Assembly: GCA_965153455.1 (NCBI GenBank)
Contig: OZ234500.1
Span: forward strand, 17,483,579 to 17,547,578
From: Sphagnum compactum
Lineage: Eukaryota; Bryophyta; Sphagnopsida; Sphagnales
Length of the DNA: 64,000 nucleotides
Direction: 5' to 3'
This document shows, in pieces, positions 31,324-43,949 of the stretch. The notes below the pieces were generated by a model that did no database searches, was not told the origin of the DNA, and saw nothing but the letters and a program-made list of their open reading frames with translations. How positions within the stretch are numbered: the first letter of the stretch is position 1; each line of letters begins with the position of its first letter. The position numbers were made by a program, and so were the translations under genes.

Positions 31324-33467
31324 ATGTAAATTGTTCTTATTGCATGTGAGTTAAAGATTTTTAAAAAAGGAAGAACACATGTTATATTAAGTTGATAGAG
31401 CTCTCGTACACCTAGTTCCATCTTCAACTTTTTCATGTCGTGTCATATGATGCAAATGAAAATCTTACATGATAAACATTATACAACACTTGAAAATACA
31501 AGAGTGACTCCATTATAAAGTCTTGTGTTTGGGAAATGCATTTAAATAAAAGGCTCAAAAGGGGAGTGGAAAGGGAAATTTCTATGTGACAAAGCAAAAC
31601 AAACAAAACATAGAAATTAAAATTTTAAATTTAAAAAAAAAAACCTTCTTTAATAGTAGGATTACATAATAACACATGAATATGAACATATAATGATAGT
31701 CCTAAAATCAATGTTTACAATAAAAATTAGATTATGACAACATGAAATGTGTATCTAGAAGTTTTAAAGGTCAATTTATGGAACGCATGTGACTAAAAAC
31801 TAATAGTTTGAGATTGGCGGAGTTGCTTTTGTTTAGTCGTAGAATAAGCCTCCACTACAAGCTTCCCTTGGTGTTTTCCTTTTGAATTTAACGATCCATT
31901 CAAATTATATTTTATAGTGTTAAACTAAAAAATTATTGTACCATAATGAAGTTCATGTAATAATGTCCATATAAATAACTATGGAAATAAAAGATTTCAC
32001 AAATATGAAAATGGGGAATTATTTTGAAAACATTAATAAAAAGTAACAATTTATGAGAATATGGTTTAATTTTGGCCATTTGAAAGTCCTAAATTGGACT
32101 TTGGCTACAATTTTTTAGAAAAGAATTACACATGAAAGTTTCGGTGTAATCACAATCCAACGAGCCAAAAAGGGCTTCGAACCGCAAAGAAAAACAATCA
32201 AAATTGGATAAATATTAATGTTTTGCCATTTAAAGTCATGGGAATCATGGTAAGTTATTGTTTTTTCATTCATATAAATGTTAAGGAACTCAAACCAAAA
32301 ATTCATTTGATGAGTTTTTAAGGTTTAAGTTTTGATTTATGACCTTTAAAAGTGAACAGGAACATGTCGGACATGAGTCAATTTTGCAAAGGATTATCAA
32401 AAGGACTCATATAATAAATCACATTTGATGGGGGAAAAATTAAGAGGATAAAGACCTATTAACCACATTAAAAAAACACTCATGCCCTAAGATATATGGA
32501 ATTGTAAAACTTCAAAAATTCAAAAAACTTTCCAAAATTGATCCAGAATTTTAGAATTTCAAAAGTCCTTTGCCACACGTAAATGGGGTAAATGTACATG
32601 ATGTTTTAAGAAAAATTGTATTTTATCATACAAGAAAACATAAAAATGTAAAAGAAAAAAACTTGGTTATGATTTGACATTATTATCATTTTTAAAGACG
32701 AAACATTGAATTTACAAGGAATTAGGACACTTTTAAAGATTCATATTTATTTAAAAGTGATGAAGAAAAAAACATGTCATGTACCTGGACAACTATAAGC
32801 ATTTAGTATAACAAGTTACAAAAAATCATTTCCAAAATTCATTCACATGAAAAAAATAATTTAGCAAATAGGACATGCAATCCTTTTTTACAGTAATCAT
32901 GTTGGCTCATTGTATCCCATTTGCACCTGTTTATTATTTAAGGCTACATCACCATACTAAGTCATTATAGATAATTCATAATTACCTTCTCAAATTGAAC
33001 TACTGTTCCGATTAGGTGCCCAATCCATATTTTTGCACTTCAAAAATCCACTTATAAAAGTGGATGTACTTTTGTCAATAGATAAAAGTACATGTAAAAT
33101 TTATAATCATGTTATTACTCTATAGCCAAGTCCTAATTTTTAAAATTAATTATCTTTTATTAGGAGACATTGAAAAAATATGGGTATTACAAAAACCAAC
33201 AAGTTGTCACAAAATGAGTTGGATTCAACCATGCATTCACATAGTTTCATGATATAAAATGACAAGCAATAGGTATTAGGAGCATGGGAAAAAGAAATGT
33301 ATCATTTCACGAGAAACATGGGAATAAAACAAAACCTTGGCTTGAAGAACATTGGGGAACATGGAAAATAGTGTTTTGAAGGTTAAATCCAAAAAATGTG
33401 CTCATATTTAAATTATCTATATATCCTTACACCTTATATTTTTAACTTGCAACAAAATGAAAAAGAG

Positions 33468-33490
33468 GTGTGTGTGTGTGTGTGTGTGTG
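33468..33490. repeat. GT microsatellite (unit A)
   Basis: A run of about eleven GT dinucleotides. The same length is present in unit B (50232-50254). Confidence 0.9.
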
Positions 33491-34915
33491 CACAAACATA
33501 ATGTGTCAATATAAATTTATATATGTCCTCATCAAAATGTGCTAAGGTCTTTCATCTATTGATTTATTTTTCCAATAACCTTTAGATGTACTAAACATTG
33601 GTGGAATTCTACATCAAATCTAAATATACTTACAGAAGATCCATCCTATTAGTCCACACATTTTTTACTGAGTAATATGCCCACATTTATTAGAATGTGA
33701 TTGTCTTCATCCTTTGTAGTTTCATGTCCACAACATAAAATTGAAAAACAAATTTTAATGTCCAAACTTTAAAATCACATTATTTATTGAACCCTCAAGG
33801 TAACCATGTTAGATTTGAAAGTCTTCCTTTCAATTGTTTCATATGAAAAAAAAACTAAATGGCAATTGATGAGATATGATGGTAAGGAAAATAATCATGA
33901 TCTTGGATTACCATGACAAGGGAGCAAGGTGTGATTGAAATAGTCTTTGCCCTTGAGGTGGACCTCCTTTCCCAACCTGGACACTTTCTCACCATTATAA
34001 TGAAATTGATTTCATTATTTTTTATGTTTTCAAGGTTTTGTAATGGGGTAGATTCAAAATTGGGTTACACAAAATGACCATCTTAACTAGACATATGTAA
34101 TTTCCAAGTATTGCAAGGACTAAAAAATTTGCTAATTTGTACCAAATCTAATGTGTTTATTGAAGAATACATTTAAACAAAATTAATGATATAAGAAAAT
34201 CAAGTATTTGACTAGGTAATGAAATATAAAAGTTCATAAATGTAACATGACAAAAAATTGACTTTAGGGACATGAAAGGACTAGCAATTAAAACAATTGA
34301 ATTTTTGATCTTCTAGATTCATATAATGTATGAAGGTCATATTTACTTATGAAATCTACTAGAATAATACGTGGGCCAATATTTACAACAAAGGACTCCA
34401 AAAGGTCAAGACTTTTTTAAGGAATATTAGCCACAAGGTTAAGGACTACTAATTTGGTCATATGATGGTTTTGAAGGGCACAAATAATTTGGCATCAACA
34501 AAGCTAAAGCCCATAATGAAAACCATGTAAAATATCCTACTTTCTAGAAATGAAAAGTTTATTTTAAGAAAGTCTTAAGAATAATTTTTTTGGACTTTTT
34601 GCATGTCCTAAAGATAAAGTCTTTGGACTTTTTGCATGTCCTAAAAGTTGTTCATAATGTAGGGTAATCCGACCTTGAATGAATGTACCCAATGCGCACG
34701 TGCCCCTTTTATTTTCGACGGTTTGTTTACACAATGATGTCCTCTATAATAGGTTGACTATCATAACTAAAAAATAGCATGACCTCGTGACAAATAAAAT
34801 AACCCACAACTAAAAGGTGCCTAGGAATCCTAACTAGTAGGTTGTACATATATTCGTTTCATGATGCAATTCAAAGTTATGTACATAATTTTATAATCTT
34901 CCATCCAAGAGACCT

Positions 34916-35260
34916 GGCTTCCATTTTCATTGTGTAAATTTTGTAGTTCTCTAAACCACTTGAGAAGCAAAAACATTGCATAGATATATTGTTTTCACTC
35001 ACACCAAACAAAAGGTTTCCATTTTCCTTATGTATAGCTTGTAGTTCCTTAAAACATTTGAGAAAGCAAAAACCCTTGTGACACATGGAAAATATTGTTT
35101 GGATATGGGCCCAATTAATTACACCCACTCAAGGGTGTATGGTACTTGTAGCAATTGCTACCTTGGTCATCTTGAATTTCATTTTCAAGAATTGTTTTCG
35201 TCGCATGAAACTAAAAACAGCACCACGCCCTTTCCCCTTGTGGCCAGTGTTGGGTAATCT
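34916..35260 (+). repeat. 345-bp duplicate of P450 upstream and exon-1 start (unit A)
   Basis: It matches 36219-36564 at about 99 percent: one indel (GAAGCAAAAAC versus GAAGCCAAAAAC) and two substitutions in the coding part. It covers about 170 bp upstream of the ATG and 176 bp of exon 1. Confidence 0.93.
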
Positions 35261-35282
35261 CAATTCAATATTACGTGTTTAA
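35085..35282 (+). pseudogene. Truncated P450 first exon (decoy copy, unit A)
   Basis: A 65-codon frame starts with the same 59 residues as the full P450 1.3 kb downstream: the ER anchor with hydrophobic core MVLVAIATLVIL, the basic CFRRMK stop-transfer, and the Pro-rich hinge PRPFPLWPVLGNL. One residue differs (Asn31 for Asp31). Homology stops after GLN and the frame runs NSILRV then stop. No haem-binding or oxygen-activating part remains, so any product would be a membrane peptide only. It could alternatively be a non-coding upstream exon or promoter copy. Confidence 0.85.
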
Positions 35283-35620
35283 AGTAACCACAAATCCAAA
35301 TTTTTCCTCTTTTCAAATGAATATACTTTTGATGTACATTTTTTTAAAAAACATTTTGTAAGTAGCTTTTCATAAGTTCAATAGAAATCCATGATGATTT
35401 TAAATCTATACTTTCATTTATTTTGATTTTATATGCATAGCACACATAAAGTGATAAAAAAATATTTTTGTGTTCACTTTACCTTGCTTCCACCCCTCGT
35501 TAGGCTATTCCATGATATGTACATAGACAAAGTCCAAATGTAGGCTTCTAACTAAAATCACTATCGAATGGTGTTGAAAAATAACCGGCCCCAATATTCC
35601 GAAAGAACAATAAAGACAAG

Positions 35621-36123
35621 AAGGCTAGAAAATGAAGGTCACAAAATAAGGATTTGTACAAAATATTTCAGTTTTATTCCACCGTGCCAACAAGGCTAGA
35701 AAATGAGGGTCATACAATAAGGGTTTGTACAAAGTACTCCACCTTTATTCCACCATTCCTTTATGCAAAGGCAAAAAAATGAAGGGTCACACAATAAGGG
35801 TTTGTACAAAGTACTCCACCATTATTCCACCATTCCATTATGCAAAGGCAAAAAAATGAAGGGTCACACAATAAGGGTTTGTACAAAGTACTCCACCTTA
35901 ATTCCACCATTCCTTTATGCAAAGGCAAAAAAATGAAGGGTCACAAAATAAGGATTTGTACAAAGTATTACACCTTTATTACATCATGCCTTTATGCAAG
36001 GCTAGAAAATGAGGGTCACAAAATAAGGATTTGTACAAAGTACTACACCTTTATTCCATCAAGCCTTCATGCAAGGTTAAGAAAACAAGGTCACAAAATA
36101 AGGATTTGTACAAAGTACTATAG
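35621..36123 (+). repeat. Minisatellite, about seven 72-77-bp units (unit A)
   Basis: Successive units contain the core TAAGG(G/A)TTTGTACAAAGTA, then TTATTCCACCATTCCTTTAT or a variant, and end AAAATGA(A)GGGTC. The three central units are 77 bp and nearly identical. The outer ones are shorter and more diverged. The units keep one reading frame open across much of the array (HKIRICTKYYTFI-type repeats), but the absence of any recognisable protein makes coding unlikely. It lies between the decoy exon and the real P450. Confidence 0.92.
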
Positions 36124-36388
36124 GGCAAACTTATCCTTGGGTGGTACCATTAGGAACGTCACACCCCAAATTTTTAAGACCCATCCAACTTCAGAACAAC
36201 ATAGGACTCACATAAAGAGGCTTCCATTTTCATTGTGTAAATTTTGTAGTTCTCTAAACCACTTGAGAAGCCAAAAACATTGCATAGATATATTGTTTTC
36301 ACTCACACCAAACAAAAGGTTTCCATTTTCCTTATGTATAGCTTGTAGTTCCTTAAAACATTTGAGAAAGCAAAAACCCTTGTGACAC

Positions 36389-38382
36389 ATGGAAAATATT
36401 GTTTGGATATGGGCCCAATTAATTACACCCACTCAAGGGTGTATGGTACTTGTAGCAATTGCAACCTTGGTCATCTTGGATTTCATTTTCAAGAATTGTT
36501 TTCGTCGCATGAAACTAAAAACAGCACCACGCCCTTTCCCCTTGTGGCCAGTGTTGGGTAATCTTCCACTCATTGGAAAACTCCCATATCTATCCTTTTA
36601 CAAACTTTCACAAAAGTATGGTGATGTGATGGAGCTCAAGCTTGGGTCAATTTCTATAGTGGTGATTTCATCTCCAAATCATGCGAAGGAGGTTTTACAA
36701 ATACATGATCTATTGTTTGCTACACGACCTAAAAGTGTGGTTCTTGATATGCTCAGTTATGGTCGAAAGTCTGTTGCATGGGCACCTTATGGGGATGATT
36801 GGCGCCAAATGCGAAAGTTATGTGCATTAGAATTATTCACTACAAAAAGGTTACAATTTTTCAAGAAAATTCGAGATGATGAATTTTCTTACACAATGCA
36901 TGAAATTTTTGAGCATTGCAAGGTTTGAACTCATGACTTTATATTTTTCATCCCATTTCAAGGTTGTGACACAACTTTGAAAAAGTTCATAAAGCTTTGT
37001 GAATTCTAAGGAATACAATTAAACCTAATAAAACATGTTGTTTATTAATTTGAACATACACGACAAGGGAAAGTGATAACCTTTTAAAACTTGGAAAAAC
37101 CAAACATAATTTTATTGTGATGTTGAATAACTTGCAGGATGCAAAACCGATCAATGTGCAAGCATTATTACACAAAACCATCTTGAATATCATCACACAA
37201 ATGTTGTTTAGCAAAAGATATTTTAGTGAAGATGGTTTCTACAACAAAAAAGGCAAAGAGTTCAATGACCTCATGGCCAAATTTATGCATATAGCGGGTA
37301 TTCTCAACATTAGTGATTACATTCCATATTTGAAACCATTTGATCTCCAAGGTCTTCTACCTCAAGCAAAACACATTTTTATGGAACTTGATCAACTTTT
37401 TGACAAGATAATCCATGATCATTTAAATGAACGACAAGTGGATGAACCAAAAGACGTTGTTGATGTGTTGTTATCTCTTCCTGCAAAAGAGGATTTTGGT
37501 GATAGACTTGACGATAACAGGATCAAGGCCATCCTCAGCGTAATGTTTACTCTACCTCGTGTAGATTGCAATTTTAATCCTTTTAAGGAAACTTGTGCAT
37601 ATTAACAAAAGGAATTGTATATTCATATTTGCATAAATCGCAAATCGTATGTCAAGGTGGTTCAAGATTTTTGCATGTAAGAGAACCAAATGTTCATGGC
37701 ATTCCATATATTGTTGATGATGCTAAAGTGATCGTCTTGCTTTTGTCAGGATATGTTGCTTGGAGGTGTTGAAACTTCCAACACAGTCATAGAATGGGCG
37801 CTTGTGGAACTTTTGAAAAACCCTGAAACCATGAAAAAACTCCAATATGAATTGGACCACGTGGTGGGACATGAACGTGTAGTAGATGAAGATGACATAC
37901 CTCGATTAAAATACCTTCAAGCTGTTGTGAAAGAAACTTTTCGCCTTCATCCTCCATTCCCTTTGTTGGCACCACATGAAAGCATGCAAGATTGTGAAGT
38001 GGGGGGTTACCACATACCTGCAAAAACACGCATCATTATTAATGCATGGGCTATTCATCGACATCCATCTAGTTATGAAAATCCTTGGGATTTCAATCCT
38101 GAAAGGTTTGTTGGAAGTGGGATTGATGTGAAGGGCACACATTTCCAATTGTTGCCATTTGGTTGTGGTCGAAGAATGTGTGTAGGTTTGCCTTTGGGTT
38201 TGACGATGGTTCAAATAGCATTGGCTCGACTTCTTCATGGCTTCACTTGGACATTACCAATAGGAGAAAATCCTCAAAACATTGACATGGGTGAAGTGTT
38301 TGGTATCGCCACTCCAAAAGCTATTCCATTACAAGCAATTGGCATTGCTCGTCTTCCTCTTCACATTTACACACATGGCTAG
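36389..38382 (+). CDS. Cytochrome P450, CYP71-clan (A-type), copy A
   Basis: Three exons, 36389-36922, 37138-37539 and 37750-38382, all in phase 0 with GT-AG borders, give 522 residues, the usual P450 length. Seen in order: N-terminal ER anchor (about 17-32), Pro-rich hinge (47-60), helix-C WRQMRK (from 138), helix-I GGVETS (317-322), the K-helix ExxR as ETFR (374-377), PERF (429-432) and the haem loop FGCGRRMCVG with Cys456. The intron before the GGVETS exon is at the classic A-type position. The intron at codon 178 is additional. The protein is expected to be an ER-bound, NADPH-P450-reductase-dependent monooxygenase. The substrate is unknown; CYP71-clan enzymes mostly act on terpenoids, phenolics and other specialised metabolites. 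AATAAA at 38634 may be the poly(A) signal. The promoter is unclear because only about 170 bp separate the ATG from the duplicated segment's edge and the minisatellite lies beyond. Confidence 0.94.
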
Positions 38383-41300
38383 GTAATTCATCATCTAGCT
38401 AGTAAGTATATTTGGTAAATTACAAATTAGGTTGGATTTTCATTTTGAACAATCAAGTTTTACTTTGCACACATATAATTGACATCATGCACATATTATC
38501 TTTAGGCTTTGTAAGTGATGGAAAAAAACTTTATAATGTGAACATTTTCAAAACCAAAAATATTACATAAAGAAAATTTATCCTACCATAATTATAAAAT
38601 ATGCCATAACGATTGATTTATTTGAAAACATGCAATAAATTTAATTCATAAAAATTAGGTCATGACATTAAATTAAAGTGATATTGAATTGTAGTTTTTT
38701 TCCTTTGTACTTCAATGGTTTTGTGTTTTTCATATGTTGACCAACAATGGAATGTTTATATACAAATTGCATAAAATATCATACAATGTATGATCTAGTT
38801 ATTGTTTATGGATGAAAGCACACTATGGGGGGGGCCAAGACTGTTGTCACATTGTACTGTTTTTTAGGGGTCCCGTGTTTGAACTTCAACCATATCATTA
38901 TTATGAAGGATTTTCACAATTTTTTACATATTATGGTAGGTCAAAACCCAAACAAATCAAATTCCAAAGAAACTACATTTTATAATTTAATATGATGTGA
39001 TGTTAGAATATATTTGTCCCAAAAATATATAGGTTACAAAGTACTAAAAAATGCAAATATACTCAAAAAATGATTGAAATGATTTTTAATCTTTATGAAA
39101 TTTGTAGTATTTATTAAAAATTGTGATTTTATACGATTGGAATAATTTTGTGAACCATGTCAAGAGTTTGATAATTATCATATCACAAATGGGTGTTTTT
39201 GGGGGCAATAACCATAAGTATGTTATAAATTAATATTTTGACCAACTATCATTTTCAAATGGAAGATGACCAAATATGTGAGGTGGGTCATTTTTTAAAT
39301 TTTCATTTCAAACATTTCTTCATTGACTAATTAAACCCAGACTTAATGTAGTCCAAAAGACATAAATAGGCTCTATTATATTGCATGTACCATAAATATA
39401 CCAATTATTCCTTGAATTTAATCTTTATTTTTTTCAAATAATATTAAATATCATTAACTTTGTGAAAAATAAAATATTAAGCCCAAAGACCAAAAGTGAA
39501 ACCCAAAATTAAATGCAACACATTTTGCAAAAATATACATTACATACATGTTGTGAAAGTGCCCAAAGTGCCGCCGCCCCCCCCCCCCAAGTGTGTTTTC
39601 ACTTTTGTGTCTCATCCATTGAATTACAACAATTTAATTATGGAAACCAATACATTTACCTCCACATCACAAAACAATCAAATGAAAATTGTGCATGGTA
39701 TGCTTGCAATTACCTACTTTTCAAAAATTATTTTACAATTTCACATATTTAATATTTAACAATGAAACCCTTTTCTAGCTAGAATTTTTATTCACAATTA
39801 ATTACATGTAAATTTCTCACGTGTTATTTGCAAGATGGATTTGATAGATCATATTTATGAAAATGTTGTGTAGAAATGTTCATTCAATGGAATTGTTTTA
39901 TTCAACACATTAAAAACTTGGTGGCATGGATGCTAGTTAGTAGTCATTGAACAAAGAGTCAACATATCCTTGAAGATGCACAAAGAAAATATGACATCTT
40001 GGGTACATGAACCCTCCCCTCTTACTAGATGATGTTACATGACGATAATATTGCCAAATTCACAAAATATAATTGATTCCATACCGAACTTGGAACCTAC
40101 ATATTATGGGGTCCATGCAATTGTCTTGTGACTGTGTCCTACATTTGTCATGTTCATTAATATGTAGTTAGAAGGATCAATGAAAGGTGTTGATGCTTTT
40201 GGGTCAATGCACAATCAAGTAAAGAAAAACTATTGTCATGTATTCATAATGTTATGCACATAATTAAAGTATTGCAATCATGGTTCAATAAAACAAAAAC
40301 TTAAATTTAATATGATCCATGATCACACCATGGATAAATGTTTCAAAAAATGCCCCATTAAATTTGAATGAACAAAGAGAAAACCCTTTTCTTGCACTTT
40401 GATGTGCATCTCTTTGAATGGTCACACATGCCATTCACCACAAACATGTTATACTATCCAAAACAAGGTTTTTGCCACATAATTACATTTGCATTGTCCC
40501 TCAATTTTAATCAAGATACCATATTAAAGTACACACATTTGAGTGAAAACCATCATTGATCTACACTCAAGTTTTTGAGTTTTGGCAAGTCGTCCTAAAA
40601 TGAGATTCTTAAAGATGTCCTATTGAACATGTCCCAATACATTTGGTTTGTCATGTTATGGTGGAAAGCTTATGAAAGATGTGGATGTGTGAAAATAGAA
40701 AATAGTTGAATCATAAAAGCAATTGTGTGTACATTTAAATCTTCAACAATCCTCACATAGACATTGCCCTTGGCAATTCATGGTCCCATGCAATAATAAC
40801 GATTGTTCATCAATTTTATAAATAAAACTTTCATTTGAAAGATTATGTTGCTCATAGTCCACATGCTTTATTTCCTCAAAGGTTTTCAATCCAAGTTTCT
40901 TTGCATGAACCATTCTTATCCATTTGTTCATGTGCCCTCATTTTAAACATCTATATCTCAACATTTGATTTTATATTTACAACATATTGTTAATCTAGAA
41001 ACGAGCCAATCATACTTTTGTGTCAATAAAAGCTTGTTCTTCTCATATTGAATGCCAAAAATTCATTAGTTCATGGTAGTTCAAGTAATAAATATTGAAA
41101 AAATTCTACATACATTTTTGTGAACAACTCATTGTGGCTTTGATTTTTCTTTTATAAATATGAAAATATGCCGCACCATTCCCCCCCTCCCCACACATCC
41201 TTCTATTTTTTCTCAAGGTCTAACAAAAAGGTAAAACATAGTTAAAAACGATTTTGTTATCGTGATATAGGATGTGTGCGTGTAAGGTCCATTGGCCATG

Positions 41301-41795
41301 ATGGTGAAGAATGGTGACATGACATCATAATACCTACAAAGTTACAAAAGATATCACTATAGTTTTACATAAGTTGCATCTCGCATACATCATAAGTTAC
41401 AAAATAATAATTTGTTGTTAAGTCTTCTATTGCTAAAAAGTTCCAAAATCTATTCCAAATTTGTAGTCTTAGTTACAAACTAGTATTTTGTTAGTTGCAT
41501 AATAGTCCATTTTAAATGGCAAATAGTTTCAAGTCAATATGATGAATGTTTTTAGACGTTGCAATCTAGTTGCTTTACAATCCTAACACTCCAATATCCA
41601 TAATGTTGATGAATAATTATTCACACAAGTGCACTTCACAACATCATGGGTACATTTATTTCCTACTAATCAAAAATTGTACATGACCCATGTAAGCGCC
41701 ATGTTGGAATTGACCCAACTTTTCCTGCCAATTTGACATGGCCTACAACTTTTAGCTTAAACATTTAGTTGTGATCGAGTTGCAAAGTTTTGTTT
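38383..41795. other. AT-rich spacer (unit A)
   Basis: No gene is recognised. Notable simple sequences are a G run at 38826-38833, a 14-base C run near 39580 and a second C-rich stretch near 41180. Small frames at 39496, 40368 and 40743 lack any support. Confidence 0.5.
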
Positions 41796-42270
41796 TCATT
41801 GAACATTAGTGAATTCATCTAATATCAACATGTCTCCTAGTTCACAATGATAAAACCATATTGGATAATTAATGATTGTCATTCCACAAAAGATATATGG
41901 TAAGAATTTTAATTCATTAAAACTTACTTTTCCAATTGGCCATAAGTCAGGAACGGTTTGATAATGGCATTTTTTATGCTTGTTGGTAAGGCCATGTTCC
42001 CAATCATAACTATCATCCAAATTACATGGCTTTTTGGAAACGAGAATAAAAATTTTCTTTGAAGTACTCAAGGTAACAATCTTATCTTTCATAACAATTG
42101 TCAAAACATTATTGCCCCAATCATGATAAACTTTAGCTTGCTTTAACCAAGTTATTCCCAATAGCAGAAAATAAGTTTTTTGTAGATCCTCCACCTATAA
42201 TATTGTTATAATGATTTTATAAGTACATCCTCCTAACTCGTCTTCAATTTGCACATTAATCTAATTAGTT
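41796..42270 (-). pseudogene. Retrotransposon protease-region relic (unit A)
   Basis: The minus strand encodes YFLLLGITWLKQAKVYHDWG, closely parallel to YFMLLGRPWLRDAKVSHDWG of the gypsy element at 9804-10382. It is preceded by a strand-like IEDELGGCTYKIIITIL and one stop. The active-site DGGS loop is not found. It is an isolated fragment of a related Ty3/gypsy element; no LTR is recognised nearby. Confidence 0.72.
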
Positions 42271-42660
42271 GCACCTTCCTCTAGTTAGCCATTTGTACCA
42301 CGAAAGGAACTTAACAACCTTTTTTTCTTTTTTTTTCAGAATTTGAAATTTTGAATGTAAAAAATTATCGATGCACTTTTGGCGATAATACAAACATTGA
42401 AGCAAAAAGCATATATCTAATGAAGTTTTTTAAAAAATTAAAATTGGCTATGTGTGCCAAAAAATCACACAAATTTGGTGAGAGGTTCATGTTTACTTCA
42501 ACAATAATTAACGACAAATACACAATGGTTATATGAAGTATTGCAAAATGACCTACATACAAAAGGCTACAACAAGTGTTTTTTAGGGATCTGATGGACA
42601 TCCTTGAGTCCTTATTCCTTTTTCAGATGTAGCTAATTGAATTATCTTTTGTAAGGCACA

Positions 42661-42929
42661 ACATATGACCTTAATCCTAGGATACAAGTTACAACATAAG
42701 AATCATGGATTTCAAAATGAAACATATGACCAATGAGAATTGCAAATTCCAAAATATTGAACATGTGACCCAGATGACCACTTCATTTTTGGAACATATG
42801 ACCATTGACCACATTTCTGAAACATATGACCACTGCATTTCAAGAAGTTATAACAAATCACGTTTTCAAAAATCATGATTAGAATTGAACATAAGACCTA
42901 AATCAGACTCATAGAATGCACATATGACA
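42661..42929 (+). repeat. Seven-copy ACATATGACC motif cluster (unit A)
   Basis: The decamer ACATATGACC or a one-to-two-base variant starts at 42661, 42722, 42761, 42794, 42822, 42889 and 42920, always in the same orientation, with uneven spacing of 28-67 bp. Spacers are not clearly homologous. Function unknown. Confidence 0.75.
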
Positions 42930-43458
42930 AAATCATCATGTTGTGGCCTAATGCCCATAATCCATATTATAAAAATCTAAAGAAGTTGAAACAAGAAATC
43001 AAGATACCACAGACCAAGGAACATAAAGAGGAAAAAAACTAGATATTTGCAAGGGGAGAAATGAATCATCCATAACAAGGTCTAGTAGACATTAGACTAT
43101 AGTAAGGGTACAAACTCTAAAGCACAAAACATGTCAAAATTGGGATTGAAACGTGACTTGAAGGATTGAACTCGTGAGCACAACAACAAATGAAAAAAAA
43201 AAAGCAAACATATTTAAACATGACAAGAGGTCGAACAAGAAACAACATAAACAAAAAAAATCACCAAAACAACCATGAAAGAACCATTCAACTTTTAGCT
43301 TTCATAGCCTTAAGCTCAATTCTAGGCTATTTATCATATCGAGAATGGAATAAAAGTCAAAAGACCACACTAAACTTTTGTTTTCCTAATTTTCACTAGC
43401 TTCCAATCATCAAAAGATGCATCACACGAGATGTTTTATAAGGTGTAAATTTTTACGA

Positions 43459-43949
43459 TTACGTGCCAACCACTACTAGAAGGTGTTCATTGAGTTTGTT
43501 ACATAGTTTTGATTTCATAAAGGACAATGTTGAAAAGGTATGTTCGTCCTCCACATTCCCTAACACTTGAACTGTAGCAAATTCTACCAGCTTGAAATAT
43601 TAGGAAATAAAGCTTTGTAGACTCTCGGAAGTTGAAAGTGTCTGCCATAAACAATCGAATGGATTCAATAAGGTTGGTGGTTCCATGGCACAAGCAATGT
43701 TTGCTTTCATGGTGTATTTGAAGGTGCTGCATTGTAGCTCAAGATGTGTGAAGATGAAATGTTCAACTACCGTTCATAACAATAATGTGTTTTTAGCAAC
43801 GTGAAATTCCTCTCAAAGAAAATTCCAACATCAACCTGAAGCCAATGTTGGGGATACATTACCCCCATAGCATCCATCAAATAATTTTTTGGGAATTGGT
43901 TCATCAACTTTTTTGTTAGATAATCTATAGCCATGAATCCTATTGCCAC
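43459..43949 (-). pseudogene. hAT-like transposase C-terminal relic (unit A)
   Basis: From 43949 downward the minus strand reads MAIDYLTKKLMNQFPKNYLM-like sequence, DAMGVMYPQHWLQVDV, and after several frame changes VLGNVEDEHTFSTLSFMKSK followed by LCNKLNEHLLVVVG. The last block matches the hAT dimerisation C-terminus in which E(R/H).FS is followed by KSKLRN.L. It is broken by frameshifts and stops. It is a third hAT family in the window, distinct from the other two. Confidence 0.58.

Noticed and set aside
34877-35128. Minus-strand frames over the P450 exon-1 copies (also 36208-36432)
   Set aside because: They are antisense shadows of the duplicated 345-bp segment and vary in length only because of the one-base indel.
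35840-36385. 181-codon open frame in the minisatellite, repeated at 52604-53149
   Set aside because: It reads straight through the DNA repeats and then antisense-like duplicated P450 upstream sequence. The repeated HKIRICTKYYTF peptide follows from the DNA periodicity; there is no start context, domain or codon signal.
38821-38900. SINE-like sequence with a tRNA B-box-like GTTTGAACTTC after a G run
   Set aside because: No A box, no tRNA fold, no poly(A)/T tail or target duplication; the B-box match is imperfect.
39570-39600. C14 run as a regulatory or G-quadruplex site (also near 56341)
   Set aside because: A single homopolymer run without the spaced G-tracts of a typical quadruplex; its length may be uncertain in sequencing.
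41796-42194. Possible functional aspartic protease gene in the P450 unit
   Set aside because: Active-site loop absent and a stop precedes the conserved block; best explained as a gypsy relic.
43190-43399. 69-codon frame with a hydrophobic segment (ending NFCFPNFH), also at 59954
   Set aside because: Lys/Asn-rich start is low complexity from an A-rich tract; no homology recognised and no splice or promoter context.
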